A DNA stretch of 64,000 bases, taken from positions 1 through 64,000 of IMG/VR virus record IMGVR_UViG_3300042882_000890. One strand, 5' to 3'. The position numbers and the translations under genes were made by a program. Positions 8,207 to 16,890 of this stretch are shown here, in pieces. Below the pieces are notes generated by a model that saw only the letters and a program-made list of their open reading frames with translations, did not search any database and was not told the origin of the DNA. The DNA comes from a virus. Positions within the stretch are counted from its first letter, which is position 1. Every line of letters starts with the position of its first letter.

Positions 8207-10966
8207 TTAAAAGTACTTTTTAGCTCTACTTGAGGAACCATATAGCCTTTCAGCCATTGTTTTTTCAGGTTTTTTATTTTGGTTTTCTTCTTGTTTAGGC
8301 TTTCTATTAGCTGTTTTTGGTAACATATAGTTATTGAAAAGATAAAATTCATATCCTAGGCAAGACATAAAAGAAGTCATTCTATCTACGTTATTATCTT
8401 TCTTAAATGATATCATTTCGTCTAAAAGTCCAATGTCGTTTATCATTTGTACTCCTAGTACAGTCTTTTCATTTCCTTCTTCGTCTTTTACTACAAATTC
8501 TTGTCTTGCATAGTTTTTAAGTAAACCAAACAAAAACCTAATATTTTCAGGAGTTGGTGCCCAACCATATCTTCTTTTCCCCTGGGAACGTTGAGTCATG
8601 TCTGATTTAAAATCCATAGACTCTACTAACCATAAATCAGTAGCTCTTTTTCTGTCTAGGTATTCTTTGAAGCCCATATCGGCATTTTCTAAAAATACTT
8701 TAGCATTAAATGCTTGCATTAATAGAAAAATTTGTCTATACAATTTATTATGTGGGTCAGGTCTTGATGCAATAGATGCTACAATCCTTCCACACCATTT
8801 GTCCATACCAATGTTTACTTTATAGATATGGAATGAGCCCACAGAGTCTGTTCCAGATTCCTCTTGCTTATAATCATCAAATCCCCCTACATAAAGATAG
8901 TCTACTGGCTTTTCTCCAGGTAGTTCTTCGTATAACACTATCGGTGCATCTACAAAACCCCCTGGGTGTGGATACTCTGCAAGCTCCCTATTGTTTAACT
9001 CGTAGAATATCTTACCGGTACTGTCTTGCATTATTGTTACCCTCTTACCTGTATCTCCTGATTCTATTAAGAAGTCTCTATGTCTTTTTGCTTCTAATGC
9101 CGGGAAAGGATTATCTTCTGAGGACATGAAGCAGTCTTCAGGGTCTAATGGGTATTGTACTCTTTTTTGCTGTTCTAAAAGTTGCCCTTTAGAACCACCA
9201 ATTTTTTTAGCTTCTTCTACTACAGCCTTTAATAGCTTACTGTTGTTCTCCCAGTTAGTAGTATGTATTATTATTTTATCCAGCTCGTCTGCATCTTCTA
9301 AGTCTAAAAACCTAGAAAAAGCTTGTTGTTTTTTTATAAATCCTTCTTCGTATGCCATTTGCCCTGGAAAGAATGTTGCAAACTTTCTTCTTTTCCATGT
9401 AATAAATTCAGGGTCTATCTTAGTCTCAAGCAAGTCCCAATCCATAGGTAATAAATCATAAGCTTCTGGATTAGATAGTACATCAATTGCATCCTTTGAT
9501 AAGTCAGCCTCTCCTCCAGTTCCTGCTAGAACGGTAATACACTTAAACCCGTATGGTGTCTTAAATGATGGCAATGCGGCAAGGTAAGGCTTTAAAAAGG
9601 CATACTTACCTATCTCATCATATATTGAAACAGATGGTGCTAAACCAGCTGTCTTTTGTGTTTTTGATTTTGCTCCAGACTCTAGATTTTGTACAATAAG
9701 AGTAGAAAATATAATCGGGTTTGAGGCATCCTCTTTTATCCCAAAAGTTGTTTCTCCATTATCCCATTCTTGCTTTAAAATATCGATTTGAAAAGGTTTA
9801 TCGATATATGTCATTGATGTTTTTATCTTGCTTGTCAAGGCATTAATATCTGATGAGCTACCACCAATAACAGAACCAAAAGAGTTAAACTTTGTTACTG
9901 TTCTCCAATGAGCCAATGATGCAAGAATAACAGACTTTCCAAAACGTCTAGTTCCGTACATTAATAATGCCTTTGAATAGAAATTAGGGTTTTCTTTATT
10001 TATGCACCTAACTAAATTTTCTGCAAAAAACCACTCGTTATCCCGTAAGTCTGGTTGTGTGTTTGGCTCACTACCATCTAGTTGTATAATAGGTGTTCTA
10101 AAAAAGTTTAAGTGGAAGTATAACCATGGGTGAATAAAGTATCCATTTATGTTTACTCCATGCTTTATTTTATTAAGCTCTTCAGACCAAAACTGTATTG
10201 CTACTGTATCTTGGTCAAAAAAGTGTTTGTTTGGGTTCCACTTTGGTATGTCTCTTTGGTTCATATTAATAAACATCTCTTTAGATGTTCTTAAAGACCA
10301 ATCTACGGGTATTCTATCAACTATCTCTTTTAAATCCTCTCTTACTAAACTTAGAGGCTCTCTCATTAAAAGAGAGGCTTTCTTCTTATTATAAAATTCA
10401 ATGTTGACTCCGTCTAGCTCATTGGAGATATTTAGTTTTGATAACTTTTCTTGTATTTTTATTTTTTCATTAAAAATTAAATCTTGAAAAACTATCTCAT
10501 AGGATTTATATTCAACTTCGTCTTCTGTATCAACCTCTTGTGTTAAAACATCCATATTGTACTTTAAATAGTCATCACACTTTTTTAAGTGCAACTCTAT
10601 AATCTGTACTGTTTCATCTATAAAATCTTGTCTTTTATCTGAAGCTCGGTCTCCATCTGATTCTGATATAAACACAGAAAGCCTACCAAGTATAGACGTG
10701 GTAAGCTCGTTTTCCTGTTTAAATAAAGCCTCTTTGGTTTTTTTGGAGGATTCGACAAAGGAGCGTATTTCTTTCTCTAGTTTTCCTAGCTCCTTTTCTT
10801 TTTCCTTTGGCTCTGAAGTACTTAGTAGGGACACTTGAGTAGCAAAGCTTTTTAATCCTTTTTCGTACTTTGTAGTATCGTTCCAATAGTTATTTTCTAT
10901 AACTTTTTTGTTCCTCTTAAAATACTCACGGTGGCTTTTTATAAAATTGTCAATGTACTCAGACAT
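8207..10966 (-). CDS. terL: Terminase large subunit
   Basis: A 919-residue DNA-packaging motor. The ATPase carries a Walker A GTRRFGKS (residues 338-345) and a Walker B ending in the DE pair at 450-451 (SIYDEIG). The C-terminal RNase H-like nuclease has an acidic candidate in GGFDD (about 697), a second in VFLENAD (about 760) and a third near 855 in LLDEM. The first 250 residues are a charged, coiled-coil-rich extension, making it longer than the usual 500-700 residues. It overlaps the start of the next upstream gene by one base (10966). Confidence 0.95.
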   Translation of the reverse strand: MSEYIDNFIKSHREYFKRNKKVIENNYWNDTTKYEKGLKSFATQVSLLSTSEPKEKEKELGKLEKEIRSFVESSKKTKEALFKQENELTTSILGRLSVFISESDGDRASDKRQDFIDETVQIIELHLKKCDDYLKYNMDVLTQEVDTEDEVEYKSYEIVFQDLIFNEKIKIQEKLSKLNISNELDGVNIEFYNKKKASLLMREPLSLVREDLKEIVDRIPVDWSLRTSKEMFINMNQRDIPKWNPNKHFFDQDTVAIQFWSEELNKIKHGVNINGYFIHPWLYFHLNFFRTPIIQLDGSEPNTQPDLRDNEWFFAENLVRCINKENPNFYSKALLMYGTRRFGKSVILASLAHWRTVTKFNSFGSVIGGSSSDINALTSKIKTSMTYIDKPFQIDILKQEWDNGETTFGIKEDASNPIIFSTLIVQNLESGAKSKTQKTAGLAPSVSIYDEIGKYAFLKPYLAALPSFKTPYGFKCITVLAGTGGEADLSKDAIDVLSNPEAYDLLPMDWDLLETKIDPEFITWKRRKFATFFPGQMAYEEGFIKKQQAFSRFLDLEDADELDKIIIHTTNWENNSKLLKAVVEEAKKIGGSKGQLLEQQKRVQYPLDPEDCFMSSEDNPFPALEAKRHRDFLIESGDTGKRVTIMQDSTGKIFYELNNRELAEYPHPGGFVDAPIVLYEELPGEKPVDYLYVGGFDDYKQEESGTDSVGSFHIYKVNIGMDKWCGRIVASIASRPDPHNKLYRQIFLLMQAFNAKVFLENADMGFKEYLDRKRATDLWLVESMDFKSDMTQRSQGKRRYGWAPTPENIRFLFGLLKNYARQEFVVKDEEGNEKTVLGVQMINDIGLLDEMISFKKDNNVDRMTSFMSCLGYEFYLFNNYMLPKTANRKPKQEENQNKKPEKTMAERLYGSSSRAKKYF

Positions 10967-11403
10967 TATTTTTTTACTTGTTCTGCAATACCTTTAAAGA
11001 AATCACTCTCCATAAACTCGGTTCTTGCTTTGTCTAATGTGCCAGTTTCAGTTTCTACTAGTTCACCTTTTTCTAACATAAAAACTCTTTTTGGAGACCA
11101 GGTTTTCATGCTATTATAAAATTCAACAATGTCATCACTCAAAGGCTCTTTAGAAAACTCTAGATAAGTTTCGATATTGGTGATAAGTTTAAAAAATAGT
11201 ATTTGTAAATCTTTGTTATACAAAATAGTATCTACATACACATGTACTAAAATATCTTCCATTTCTTCTACAGACTTATCCTTAACAAGGTCTTTAACAG
11301 TAGTTTGTTTTTCTGATATTACCTTATTTTTTTCTTTTACCGCTTTATCAAACTCTACGTAGTCACTATATAACGCTGTAATCTTTTCTTGTAATTGTTT
11401 CAT
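10966..11403 (-). CDS. Helical protein upstream of terL, small-terminase candidate
   Basis: A 145-residue, almost entirely helical and charged protein with heptad-like spacing in its first 60 residues. It overlaps the terL start, so translation is probably coupled. A coiled-coil protein directly before terL is where a small terminase subunit would sit. No DNA-binding motif is evident, so this is a position-based guess. Confidence 0.75.
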   Translation of the reverse strand: MKQLQEKITALYSDYVEFDKAVKEKNKVISEKQTTVKDLVKDKSVEEMEDILVHVYVDTILYNKDLQILFFKLITNIETYLEFSKEPLSDDIVEFYNSMKTWSPKRVFMLEKGELVETETGTLDKARTEFMESDFFKGIAEQVKK

Positions 11404-11404
11404 A

Positions 11405-11599
11405 TTAGTCTTCTTTTTCTTGTATTTTTGTTTTTTCTATTGCTGAAAATATTTCTTCATCTGTTAATCCTAATAAATCAGATGTTTTTTTTGCCCCAGT
11501 TAATCTTATTACACTGTAGAATAACTCACCTAAAGTATAGTCTGGAAATTCCTTTGATAAAATTGATAATTCTCTAAGTGCGTTGTTTTTAAAATTCAT
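11405..11599 (-). CDS. Small unknown protein
   Basis: A 64-residue protein packed one base from its neighbours on either side. The middle reads ELFYSVIRLTGAKKTSDLLG, which resembles a short helical DNA- or protein-binding module. No family is recognised. Confidence 0.7.
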   Translation of the reverse strand: MNFKNNALRELSILSKEFPDYTLGELFYSVIRLTGAKKTSDLLGLTDEEIFSAIEKTKIQEKED

Positions 11600-11920
11600 T
11601 TACTCTATTATTGTACCTTTTAAATTAAAGGTTATTAGTGATTCTTTAGCATTTTCGTCAATAACTCTTTCGTATACTTTTTGGGAAATTACTCCTACTT
11701 TTTGACTATCGTAATGAATGTACATTTTAAACCCACCCTCAGGCAGTAATTCAATTCTTGGCATAGTGCATCCACATGTTTTTGAAATAGATAAATGGGA
11801 AACATCACTAAATGACACTTCTGCTTCAACTCTACTTCCTTTTAATAAACTACCAAAATTAATTGTGTAGTCCTGGTTTTTTAAATTTTCTACTAAATTA
11901 GATTTACTTTCTATTTTCAT
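11600..11920 (-). CDS. DUF1573-like Ig-fold protein
   Basis: A 106-residue all-beta protein. The segment NFGSLLKGSRVEAEVSF followed by KTCGCTMPRIE matches the usual pattern of DUF1573, a family of HYDIN-related immunoglobulin-like domains common in Bacteroidota (F-G-x-v-x-G, then C-G-C-T-x-P). There is no signal peptide, unlike many host members. In the late block it may be a virion decoration or tail-associated domain; that role is inferred. Confidence 0.75.
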   Translation of the reverse strand: MKIESKSNLVENLKNQDYTINFGSLLKGSRVEAEVSFSDVSHLSISKTCGCTMPRIELLPEGGFKMYIHYDSQKVGVISQKVYERVIDENAKESLITFNLKGTIIE

Positions 11921-11931
11921 TTTTATTGGTT

Positions 11932-12246
11932 TTAATTATTCCATTTATTTAAAGGGCACATATTTTCTGGGTCTTTTTGTGAGCTTTTAAAAATAAGATT
12001 ACATCCGCAAGATGTACATATAGAATCATCATCCACACTAACATTCATTAAAAAGTTTAATATTTTATTAAGCCTTATTTTTAATGTATCTAACAAATTT
12101 AATTGCTCTTTGTTAGCAGAATTTAGTGGACAGTCTTTGCAGATACTAAGTCTACTTTTTTGTAGCTCTGTCAAAGTTTTTTTATGGTTTTTTCTACTTA
12201 CTATTGCTAGTTGTAGCTTTTTAAAAGTATTTTTCATGGTCTTCAT
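11932..12246 (-). CDS. Small zinc-binding protein candidate
   Basis: A 104-residue basic protein with Cys pairs CKDC near residue 36, CTSCGC near residue 80 and a last Cys in MCPLNKW. Two CxxC pairs spaced in this way suggest a zinc site. The rest is helical. It overlaps the upstream gene by 26 bases, so it is likely co-translated. No precise function can be given. Confidence 0.7.
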   Translation of the reverse strand: MKTMKNTFKKLQLAIVSRKNHKKTLTELQKSRLSICKDCPLNSANKEQLNLLDTLKIRLNKILNFLMNVSVDDDSICTSCGCNLIFKSSQKDPENMCPLNKWNN

Positions 12247-12682
12247 TATGTTTATCTTCTAGTATTTTCCAGTTTTTATAAAACGTATTTATGATATTCT
12301 TTGGGGTACTCTTTAGTAAATTATAAGTAGATATGCTAATAAGTGGCTTATTAAAATTTTTTAACTTATTACCATTTTTTACTATTAATACACTATAGAG
12401 ATAACTAATCCTGGCTTTTAATTTATTTTTTAAATTGTTATTCGTTACTCTAGGTATCGAACATAAGCCAAGATAATAATTAAATAACATTTTCCCAAAA
12501 TTAGGAAAGTTTACAGTTACAATATCTTCTTTCTCCGATATCTCCTTTTTTAAATACGATAAGTTTTGTTTTATAATATCAGCCAAAAGTGCTTTATCTT
12601 TACCTGTTTTGGCTGACAATTCTTCCAGGATATCATCAGTAAAGTATATCGTTTTACTTGTCTTTTTGGAAAAGTAGGACAT
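12221..12682 (-). CDS. Unknown late-block protein
   Basis: A 153-residue basic protein with a central hydrophobic stretch but no clear membrane helix. Its ends overlap both neighbours by 26-29 bases. The N-terminal third, including LSAKTGKDKALLADIIKQ, looks like a histone-like or IHF-type helix pair, a weak resemblance only. Confidence 0.65.
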   Translation of the reverse strand: MSYFSKKTSKTIYFTDDILEELSAKTGKDKALLADIIKQNLSYLKKEISEKEDIVTVNFPNFGKMLFNYYLGLCSIPRVTNNNLKNKLKARISYLYSVLIVKNGNKLKNFNKPLISISTYNLLKSTPKNIINTFYKNWKILEDKHNEDHEKYF

Positions 12683-13013
12683 ACACTTCTTTTTTATTTA
12701 CAACAAAACTTTCTCTTATGCTATTCATATCCGGTGAAAGAATACTCATTCTAAGATTGTTTGGATGATTCCTTAGGTAACCTTTATCTCTTAGATGTAC
12801 ATCTGCTACTCTAATATCTCCGTCTTTTTTACCTGTATCCTCTTTAATGAACTCTTTTGTTTCTTTAGTATAACCATTCCTGATATAATATATTAGAATC
12901 AATCTTTCAAAATTCCTAAGCGGCTTATCTTGCGAGATAGAATAGACTTTTAATATTTTGTCTATTAAATCTATTTCGTTCTTATATGTATTTTTTAGTG
13001 TTGGAAAATTCAC
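12654..13013 (-). CDS. Unknown helical protein, winged-helix candidate
   Basis: A 119-residue basic protein with alternating helices and a short beta region (GDIRVADVHLRDKGYLRNHP) like a winged-helix wing. It could be a DNA-binding regulator or a small terminase subunit. No family was recognised. Confidence 0.65.
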   Translation of the reverse strand: MNFPTLKNTYKNEIDLIDKILKVYSISQDKPLRNFERLILIYYIRNGYTKETKEFIKEDTGKKDGDIRVADVHLRDKGYLRNHPNNLRMSILSPDMNSIRESFVVNKKEVYVLLFQKDK

Positions 13014-13076
13014 GTCTATAATTTTTATGCAAAGTTATAAACAATTTTTGAATAAACCTAATAAATTAACAAATAA

Positions 13077-13367
13077 TTAACTTTGGTATTTATCTTGTAT
13101 CTCTTCGATATTACTAGTAGATGGCTTGAATCTAAAGGTGTGGAAAAAAAATGATTCCATCATTCTTGAAATTAATCTTATCGTTAAGCAATTATTCATT
13201 TGGTATAGTCTGTACATATCAAATGTTAAGTTGCTAGTAAAATCCTCAAACTCGTCTAAGTAAGAAGTTGAAACAATTTTCTCTGAGACATCTTCCCAAA
13301 GTAAATCGTAGAACTCTTCGTATGTTAGTTCTTGAAAATCTGAGTATGAAAAATCTTGTGTTGACAT
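13077..13367 (-). CDS. Unknown acidic protein, first gene of the late block
   Basis: The ATG at 13367 gives a 96-residue acidic protein starting MSTQDFSYSD. It is preferred over a farther in-frame start at 13403 because that one would lie inside the promoter at 13393-13424. The sequence is rich in Phe, Tyr, Asp and Glu. No family is recognised. Confidence 0.65.
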   Translation of the reverse strand: MSTQDFSYSDFQELTYEEFYDLLWEDVSEKIVSTSYLDEFEDFTSNLTFDMYRLYQMNNCLTIRLISRMMESFFFHTFRFKPSTSNIEEIQDKYQS

Positions 13368-13392
13368 TTTTAAATATTTTTGGTTTATTTGA

Positions 13393-13424
13393 CAAAGGTA
13401 CAAAATCTATTTGTAATTTCCAAA
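13393..13424 (-). promoter_or_regulatory. Promoter for the leftward late block
   Basis: Minus-strand TTTTTGG (ending at 13420) and TACCTTTG (13393-13400) are separated by 19 bases, about 25 bases before the first leftward gene. Confidence 0.75.
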
Positions 13425-13448
13425 AAGGTTAAATAAATATTTAACAAA

Positions 13449-13480
13449 TTTGGATATATGGAATATTATTTTTAATTTTG
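13449..13480 (+). promoter_or_regulatory. First of two tandem rightward promoters
   Basis: TTTG at 13449-13452, 20 bases, then TAATTTTG at 13473-13480. It points into the structured non-coding RNA. Confidence 0.65.
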
Positions 13481-13500
13481 CAAAAATATTTTATAAAAAG

Positions 13501-13532
13501 CTTGCAGGATTAAAATATAATTTGTAATTTTG
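13501..13532 (+). promoter_or_regulatory. Second tandem rightward promoter
   Basis: CTTG at 13501-13504, 20 bases, then TAATTTTG at 13525-13532. Transcription would start near 13539, just before the first RNA hairpin. Confidence 0.7.
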
Positions 13533-13539
13533 CAGAATA

Positions 13540-13830
13540 TTTATAAAAAATAACGTGAGGCTACCTGAAAAGGTTCACGTTGCGGTGTAAAAACCTAAGC
13601 TAAATGGAAGAGGACATCATTTTTGATGGAGACCGCCAGAGCATGGCTGTTTTAGGTTTCAGCCAAAGTTACGTAAGTAGGTGTTCTAAAAACATAATGT
13701 CACCGAATAAGCAAAAGGTCTTTCAGTAACAAAACAAAAAATCTACAGTTGGTCTAATGGATTAGGTGTTTTTCCGCAACTGGTCTCCTTCCTTCTCTTA
13801 AAAGAGGGGGAGGGGGGTGTTTTACTTAAC
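13540..13830 (+). ncRNA. Structured non-coding RNA candidate at the divergent junction
   Basis: No coding frame of useful length is present. Stems visible by eye are AACGTGA/TCACGTT (552-558 with 575-581, after 13,000) enclosing ACCT-GAAA-AGGT, AAACCTAA/TTAGGTTT (13591-13598 with 13652-13659), CATC/GATG inside it, and GCGGT/ACCGC that could form a pseudoknot. A further CAGTTG/CAACTG arm and a G-rich hairpin near 13785-13830 follow. Two promoters upstream and a terminator-like end make an independent transcript likely. I do not recognise the RNA class. Confidence 0.6.
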
Positions 13831-13833
13831 TAG
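13785..13833 (+). terminator. G-rich hairpin ending the junction RNA
   Basis: CCTTCCTTCTCTT pairs with AAGAGGGGGAGG across a short AA loop, followed by TGTTTTACTT. Confidence 0.5.
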
Positions 13834-13938
13834 AGTTTTTGGCTGTTTGACTAGATAACACAATGGAAGAACAGCTGACCTCGCAAATAAAGCAGTTGTT
13901 GCATTAATCTAAAATTATTGTTAAAATTAATGTAACTG

Positions 13939-13970
13939 TTTGTGTATGTGGAATATATTTTGTACCTTTG
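13939..13970 (+). promoter_or_regulatory. Promoter for the SF2 helicase gene
   Basis: TTTG at 13939-13942 and TACCTTTG at 13963-13970 with 20 bases between; the ATG is at 13987. Confidence 0.75.
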
Positions 13971-13986
13971 CTTAAAATATTAGTAT

Positions 13987-15378
13987 ATGTATAAGTTAAG
14001 AAATTATCAGGATGATTCTGTAAATGTAGGTATTGAAATTTTAAGCAGTACTAAAGCTAGAAGAGAACTCTTAGTTCTACCTACTGGTGCAGGTAAGTCA
14101 ATTGTTATAGCTAAAATTGTAGAGCAAATAAGTGAACCTGTAATTATACTACAGCCCTCAAAGGAACTGTTGGAGCAAAACTATAGTAAGTTTATAGCTG
14201 TTGGTGGTAAAGCCTCAATATACTCTGCTTCAGCAGGAGTAAAAGAGATTGGACACGTAACTTTTGCTACAATAGGCTCTATAAAAAAAGAGATTGTAAA
14301 CCTAAAAAAGTTAGGTAAGGTAAAGGTTATTATTGATGAAGCACATATTGGAGTTAAATCAGGTTCACAGCTAAGAGATTTTTTAAAGGCTTTGAATGTA
14401 AATAATACACTTGGTCTTACAGCAACACCTTTTGTTTTACAAAGTTCTATGAATGGTGCAGAGTTAAAAATGTTGACAAAAATAAAAGGTAAACTTTTTA
14501 CAACAATAGCTTATGTTCATCAAATGAATACAATGTTGTCTGACAATTATTGGACACCTATTGAATATAGAGTTATAGAGCAAGATGATGAATTTTTAAA
14601 AGTAAACTCTTCCGGCTCAGACTACACAGAGGATAGTATGCGTAAGTTTTATGAAGGAAATGATTTAAACTCACAGATTGTAGATAATGTAAGTTATCGT
14701 TTGTCAGAGGGCTCAAAATCAATCCTAGTTTTTGTCCCAACAATAGAAGAGGCTGTTTTGTTATCCTCAAAAATGAAAGGTTCCGAGGCAGTTAGTTCTT
14801 TAACCCCTAAAAAGGAAAGAGATAGAATTATTGAGGGATTCAAGAACGGAGAAATACACGTTGTTATCAACGTGGGGATACTTACAACAGGTTTTGATTA
14901 TCCGGAACTAGATACGATAATCCTGGCACGCTCAACAATGTCTTTTGCACTTTATTATCAAATGATTGGTCGTGGTGTTAGAATACACAACGACAAAACA
15001 AAAACTGTTGTTATTGATTTAAGCGAAAACTATAATAGGTTTGGTAAAGTAGAAGATTTCACTGTAGATTTTATTGAGGATTATGGATGGGGGCTTTTTA
15101 AAGGAGAAAGTCTTATTTCAAACTACCCAATTGAGGCAAAGCATAGACCACAAAAAAAGAACTTGGGCAAAAAGGTAAATGCAAATATTGCTATATCTGT
15201 AAACACACTAAAAGTAGGAGACAGCTTATTACCGTTTGGTAAATATAAAAACAAATCTCTAAATTCAGTTTTATCTGAAGATAAAGGATACTTAGTATGG
15301 ATGTACGAAAACTTTACTTTTTATCCAAATCAAAAATGGTTAAAGCTTGAAATTGCTCATTTGTTAAATCTAAGTTAA
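13987..15378 (+). CDS. SF2 DEAH-box helicase with ExoX-like C-terminal domain
   Basis: A 463-residue ATP-dependent helicase of superfamily 2. Visible motifs are Walker A LPTGAGKS (31-38), DEAH (117-120), motif III in GLTATPF and motif VI QMIGRGVR. The last 50 residues, beginning LLPFGKYKNKSLNSV, match the small domain found at the C-terminus of ExoX-type exonucleases and DUF3820 proteins, which often ends in a YLxWM pattern. A role in branch migration, replication restart or recombination, similar to T4 UvsW, is inferred from the neighbouring recA gene. Confidence 0.92.
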   Translation: MYKLRNYQDDSVNVGIEILSSTKARRELLVLPTGAGKSIVIAKIVEQISEPVIILQPSKELLEQNYSKFIAVGGKASIYSASAGVKEIGHVTFATIGSIKKEIVNLKKLGKVKVIIDEAHIGVKSGSQLRDFLKALNVNNTLGLTATPFVLQSSMNGAELKMLTKIKGKLFTTIAYVHQMNTMLSDNYWTPIEYRVIEQDDEFLKVNSSGSDYTEDSMRKFYEGNDLNSQIVDNVSYRLSEGSKSILVFVPTIEEAVLLSSKMKGSEAVSSLTPKKERDRIIEGFKNGEIHVVINVGILTTGFDYPELDTIILARSTMSFALYYQMIGRGVRIHNDKTKTVVIDLSENYNRFGKVEDFTVDFIEDYGWGLFKGESLISNYPIEAKHRPQKKNLGKKVNANIAISVNTLKVGDSLLPFGKYKNKSLNSVLSEDKGYLVWMYENFTFYPNQKWLKLEIAHLLNLS

Positions 15379-15382
15379 AGGA

Positions 15383-15414
15383 TTTTAATATATAAAAAAT
15401 TTTTTGTACCTTTG
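15383..15414 (+). promoter_or_regulatory. Promoter for recA
   Basis: A good -7 TACCTTTG is at 15407-15414; the -33 region (TTTT) is weak. The recA ATG is at 15436. Confidence 0.6.
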
Positions 15415-15435
15415 TACATAATTTAAAAACTAAGT

Positions 15436-16422
15436 ATGGCAGAAGTAAAAGACCCCTTATTAGACGTAATTGCTAGTATGGATAAACGTTTTGGTAAAGG
15501 AGCTGTAATCGTAGGTGATACAGTAATACAGACTGAAAGACAAAAGACTGGTTCGTTAGGAATGGATATAATCACAGGTGGTGGTTGGGGTAAAGGTAGA
15601 ATGGTTGAAATATTTGCACCAGAAAGCTCAGGAAAGACCACATTATGTATTCACACAATGATACAAGCACAAAAAGATAATCCAGAACAAAAAGTAGCTT
15701 TTATTGATGCAGAACACGCTTTTGATAGAAACTATGCAGAAAATCTAGGCTTAGATATGTCTCAAGTGATTATATCACAGCCAGACAGTGGAGAACAAGC
15801 CCTAGAAATTGCAGAAGCTTTGATAGCATCAGGTAAAATTTCAGTATGTGTAATAGACTCTGTTGCGGCACTAACTCCAAAAGCAGAAATTGAAGGCGAG
15901 ATGGGGGATTCTAAAATGGGTTTACACGCTAGACTAATGTCCCAAGCTTGTAGAAAACTTACCGGGGTAGTTAGCAAAACAAACACAGTTCTTTTATGGA
16001 CTAACCAAATTCGTATGAAAATTGGTGTTATGTTTGGAAGTCCGGAAACAGTTCCTGGTGGAGAAGCCCTGAAGTTCTACGCATCAATACGTGTAGATAT
16101 GAGAAAGAGTAAAGGTGATGATGACAGTGATGGAAATAGAATTAATAGTAAAGTAAAAGCTAAAACTATTAAGAATAAATTAGCAGCACCATTTCAAGTT
16201 ACAGAATTTGATATTGTTTTTGGAGAAGGCATTGATAGAGCAAGCGAAGTACTAGCAATAGGAGAAAACATAGGCATAATAAAAAAAGGTGGCTCTTGGT
16301 TCAGCTATGGAGATACCAAATTAGGTCAAGGTAATGCAAATGTGAAAGAGCTTTTAAGAGATAATCCTGAACTATGTGATGAAATAGAATACAAAATTAG
16401 AGAGCACTTTAATATTTTGTAG
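15436..16422 (+). CDS. recA: RecA recombinase
   Basis: A 328-residue bacterial-type RecA rather than a UvsX-type protein. Walker A APESSGKTT is at 61-69. The MAW-like IDAEHAFD, the Walker B VCVIDSVAAL and the loop region with TNQIRMKIGVMFG and PGGEALKFYAS are all present. It forms ATP-dependent filaments on single-stranded DNA for strand exchange. It is some 20-25 residues shorter than host RecA, mainly at the acidic C-terminus. The next gene starts one base after its stop. Confidence 0.96.
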   Translation: MAEVKDPLLDVIASMDKRFGKGAVIVGDTVIQTERQKTGSLGMDIITGGGWGKGRMVEIFAPESSGKTTLCIHTMIQAQKDNPEQKVAFIDAEHAFDRNYAENLGLDMSQVIISQPDSGEQALEIAEALIASGKISVCVIDSVAALTPKAEIEGEMGDSKMGLHARLMSQACRKLTGVVSKTNTVLLWTNQIRMKIGVMFGSPETVPGGEALKFYASIRVDMRKSKGDDDSDGNRINSKVKAKTIKNKLAAPFQVTEFDIVFGEGIDRASEVLAIGENIGIIKKGGSWFSYGDTKLGQGNANVKELLRDNPELCDEIEYKIREHFNIL

Positions 16423-16423
16423 T

Positions 16424-16888
16424 ATGTCAGTATTAGGTTGGAATTATCAAGGTTACGATATAAATAGTATAGCAGATATGCAGAAACATTGCCCCAAAGT
16501 ATGGGGCTTTGTTTATAAGTTGTTACTTTGTAAAAAAGGCACAGACACTGTTGAATTTGAGTACATAGGTAAAAAGAATGTGTATACCAAAAGAAAAAGA
16601 GTTTTTGGAAAAAAAGAAACCGCTGCTTTGGGGGATAAAAGAAAGAAAGCTTACGAGCACATAATAAAAGAAGGTGATTGGAAAGCTTATGTTTCTAGTA
16701 ACAAGTTTATAAAACTCAACAGTGCAAAGTTTGATATACATAGAGAGATATTACTTTTTTCTACAAACGACAATGACTTAACATACCAAGAAGCAAAAGC
16801 AATTATTTGCTCAGATGCTTTAGAAAATTGTAAATACTTAAATGACGGGGTTTCAATCAGGAGATTTGGTAAAAAAATTATTAATTAA
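16424..16888 (+). CDS. GIY-YIG-like nuclease candidate
   Basis: A 154-residue basic protein. The order GFVYKLL, YIGKK, then GDWKAYVSSN, then REILLF and YQEAKAII follows the pattern of short phage GIY-YIG-like endonucleases (VY..I, YIGxK, WxxYxxS, a late Glu). The catalytic Glu would be in QEAK near residue 129. It sits between recA and phoH with one- and two-base gaps, so it could be either a resident nuclease or a free-standing homing endonuclease. Family membership is by pattern only. Confidence 0.6.
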   Translation: MSVLGWNYQGYDINSIADMQKHCPKVWGFVYKLLLCKKGTDTVEFEYIGKKNVYTKRKRVFGKKETAALGDKRKKAYEHIIKEGDWKAYVSSNKFIKLNSAKFDIHREILLFSTNDNDLTYQEAKAIICSDALENCKYLNDGVSIRRFGKKIIN

Positions 16889-16890
16889 TA

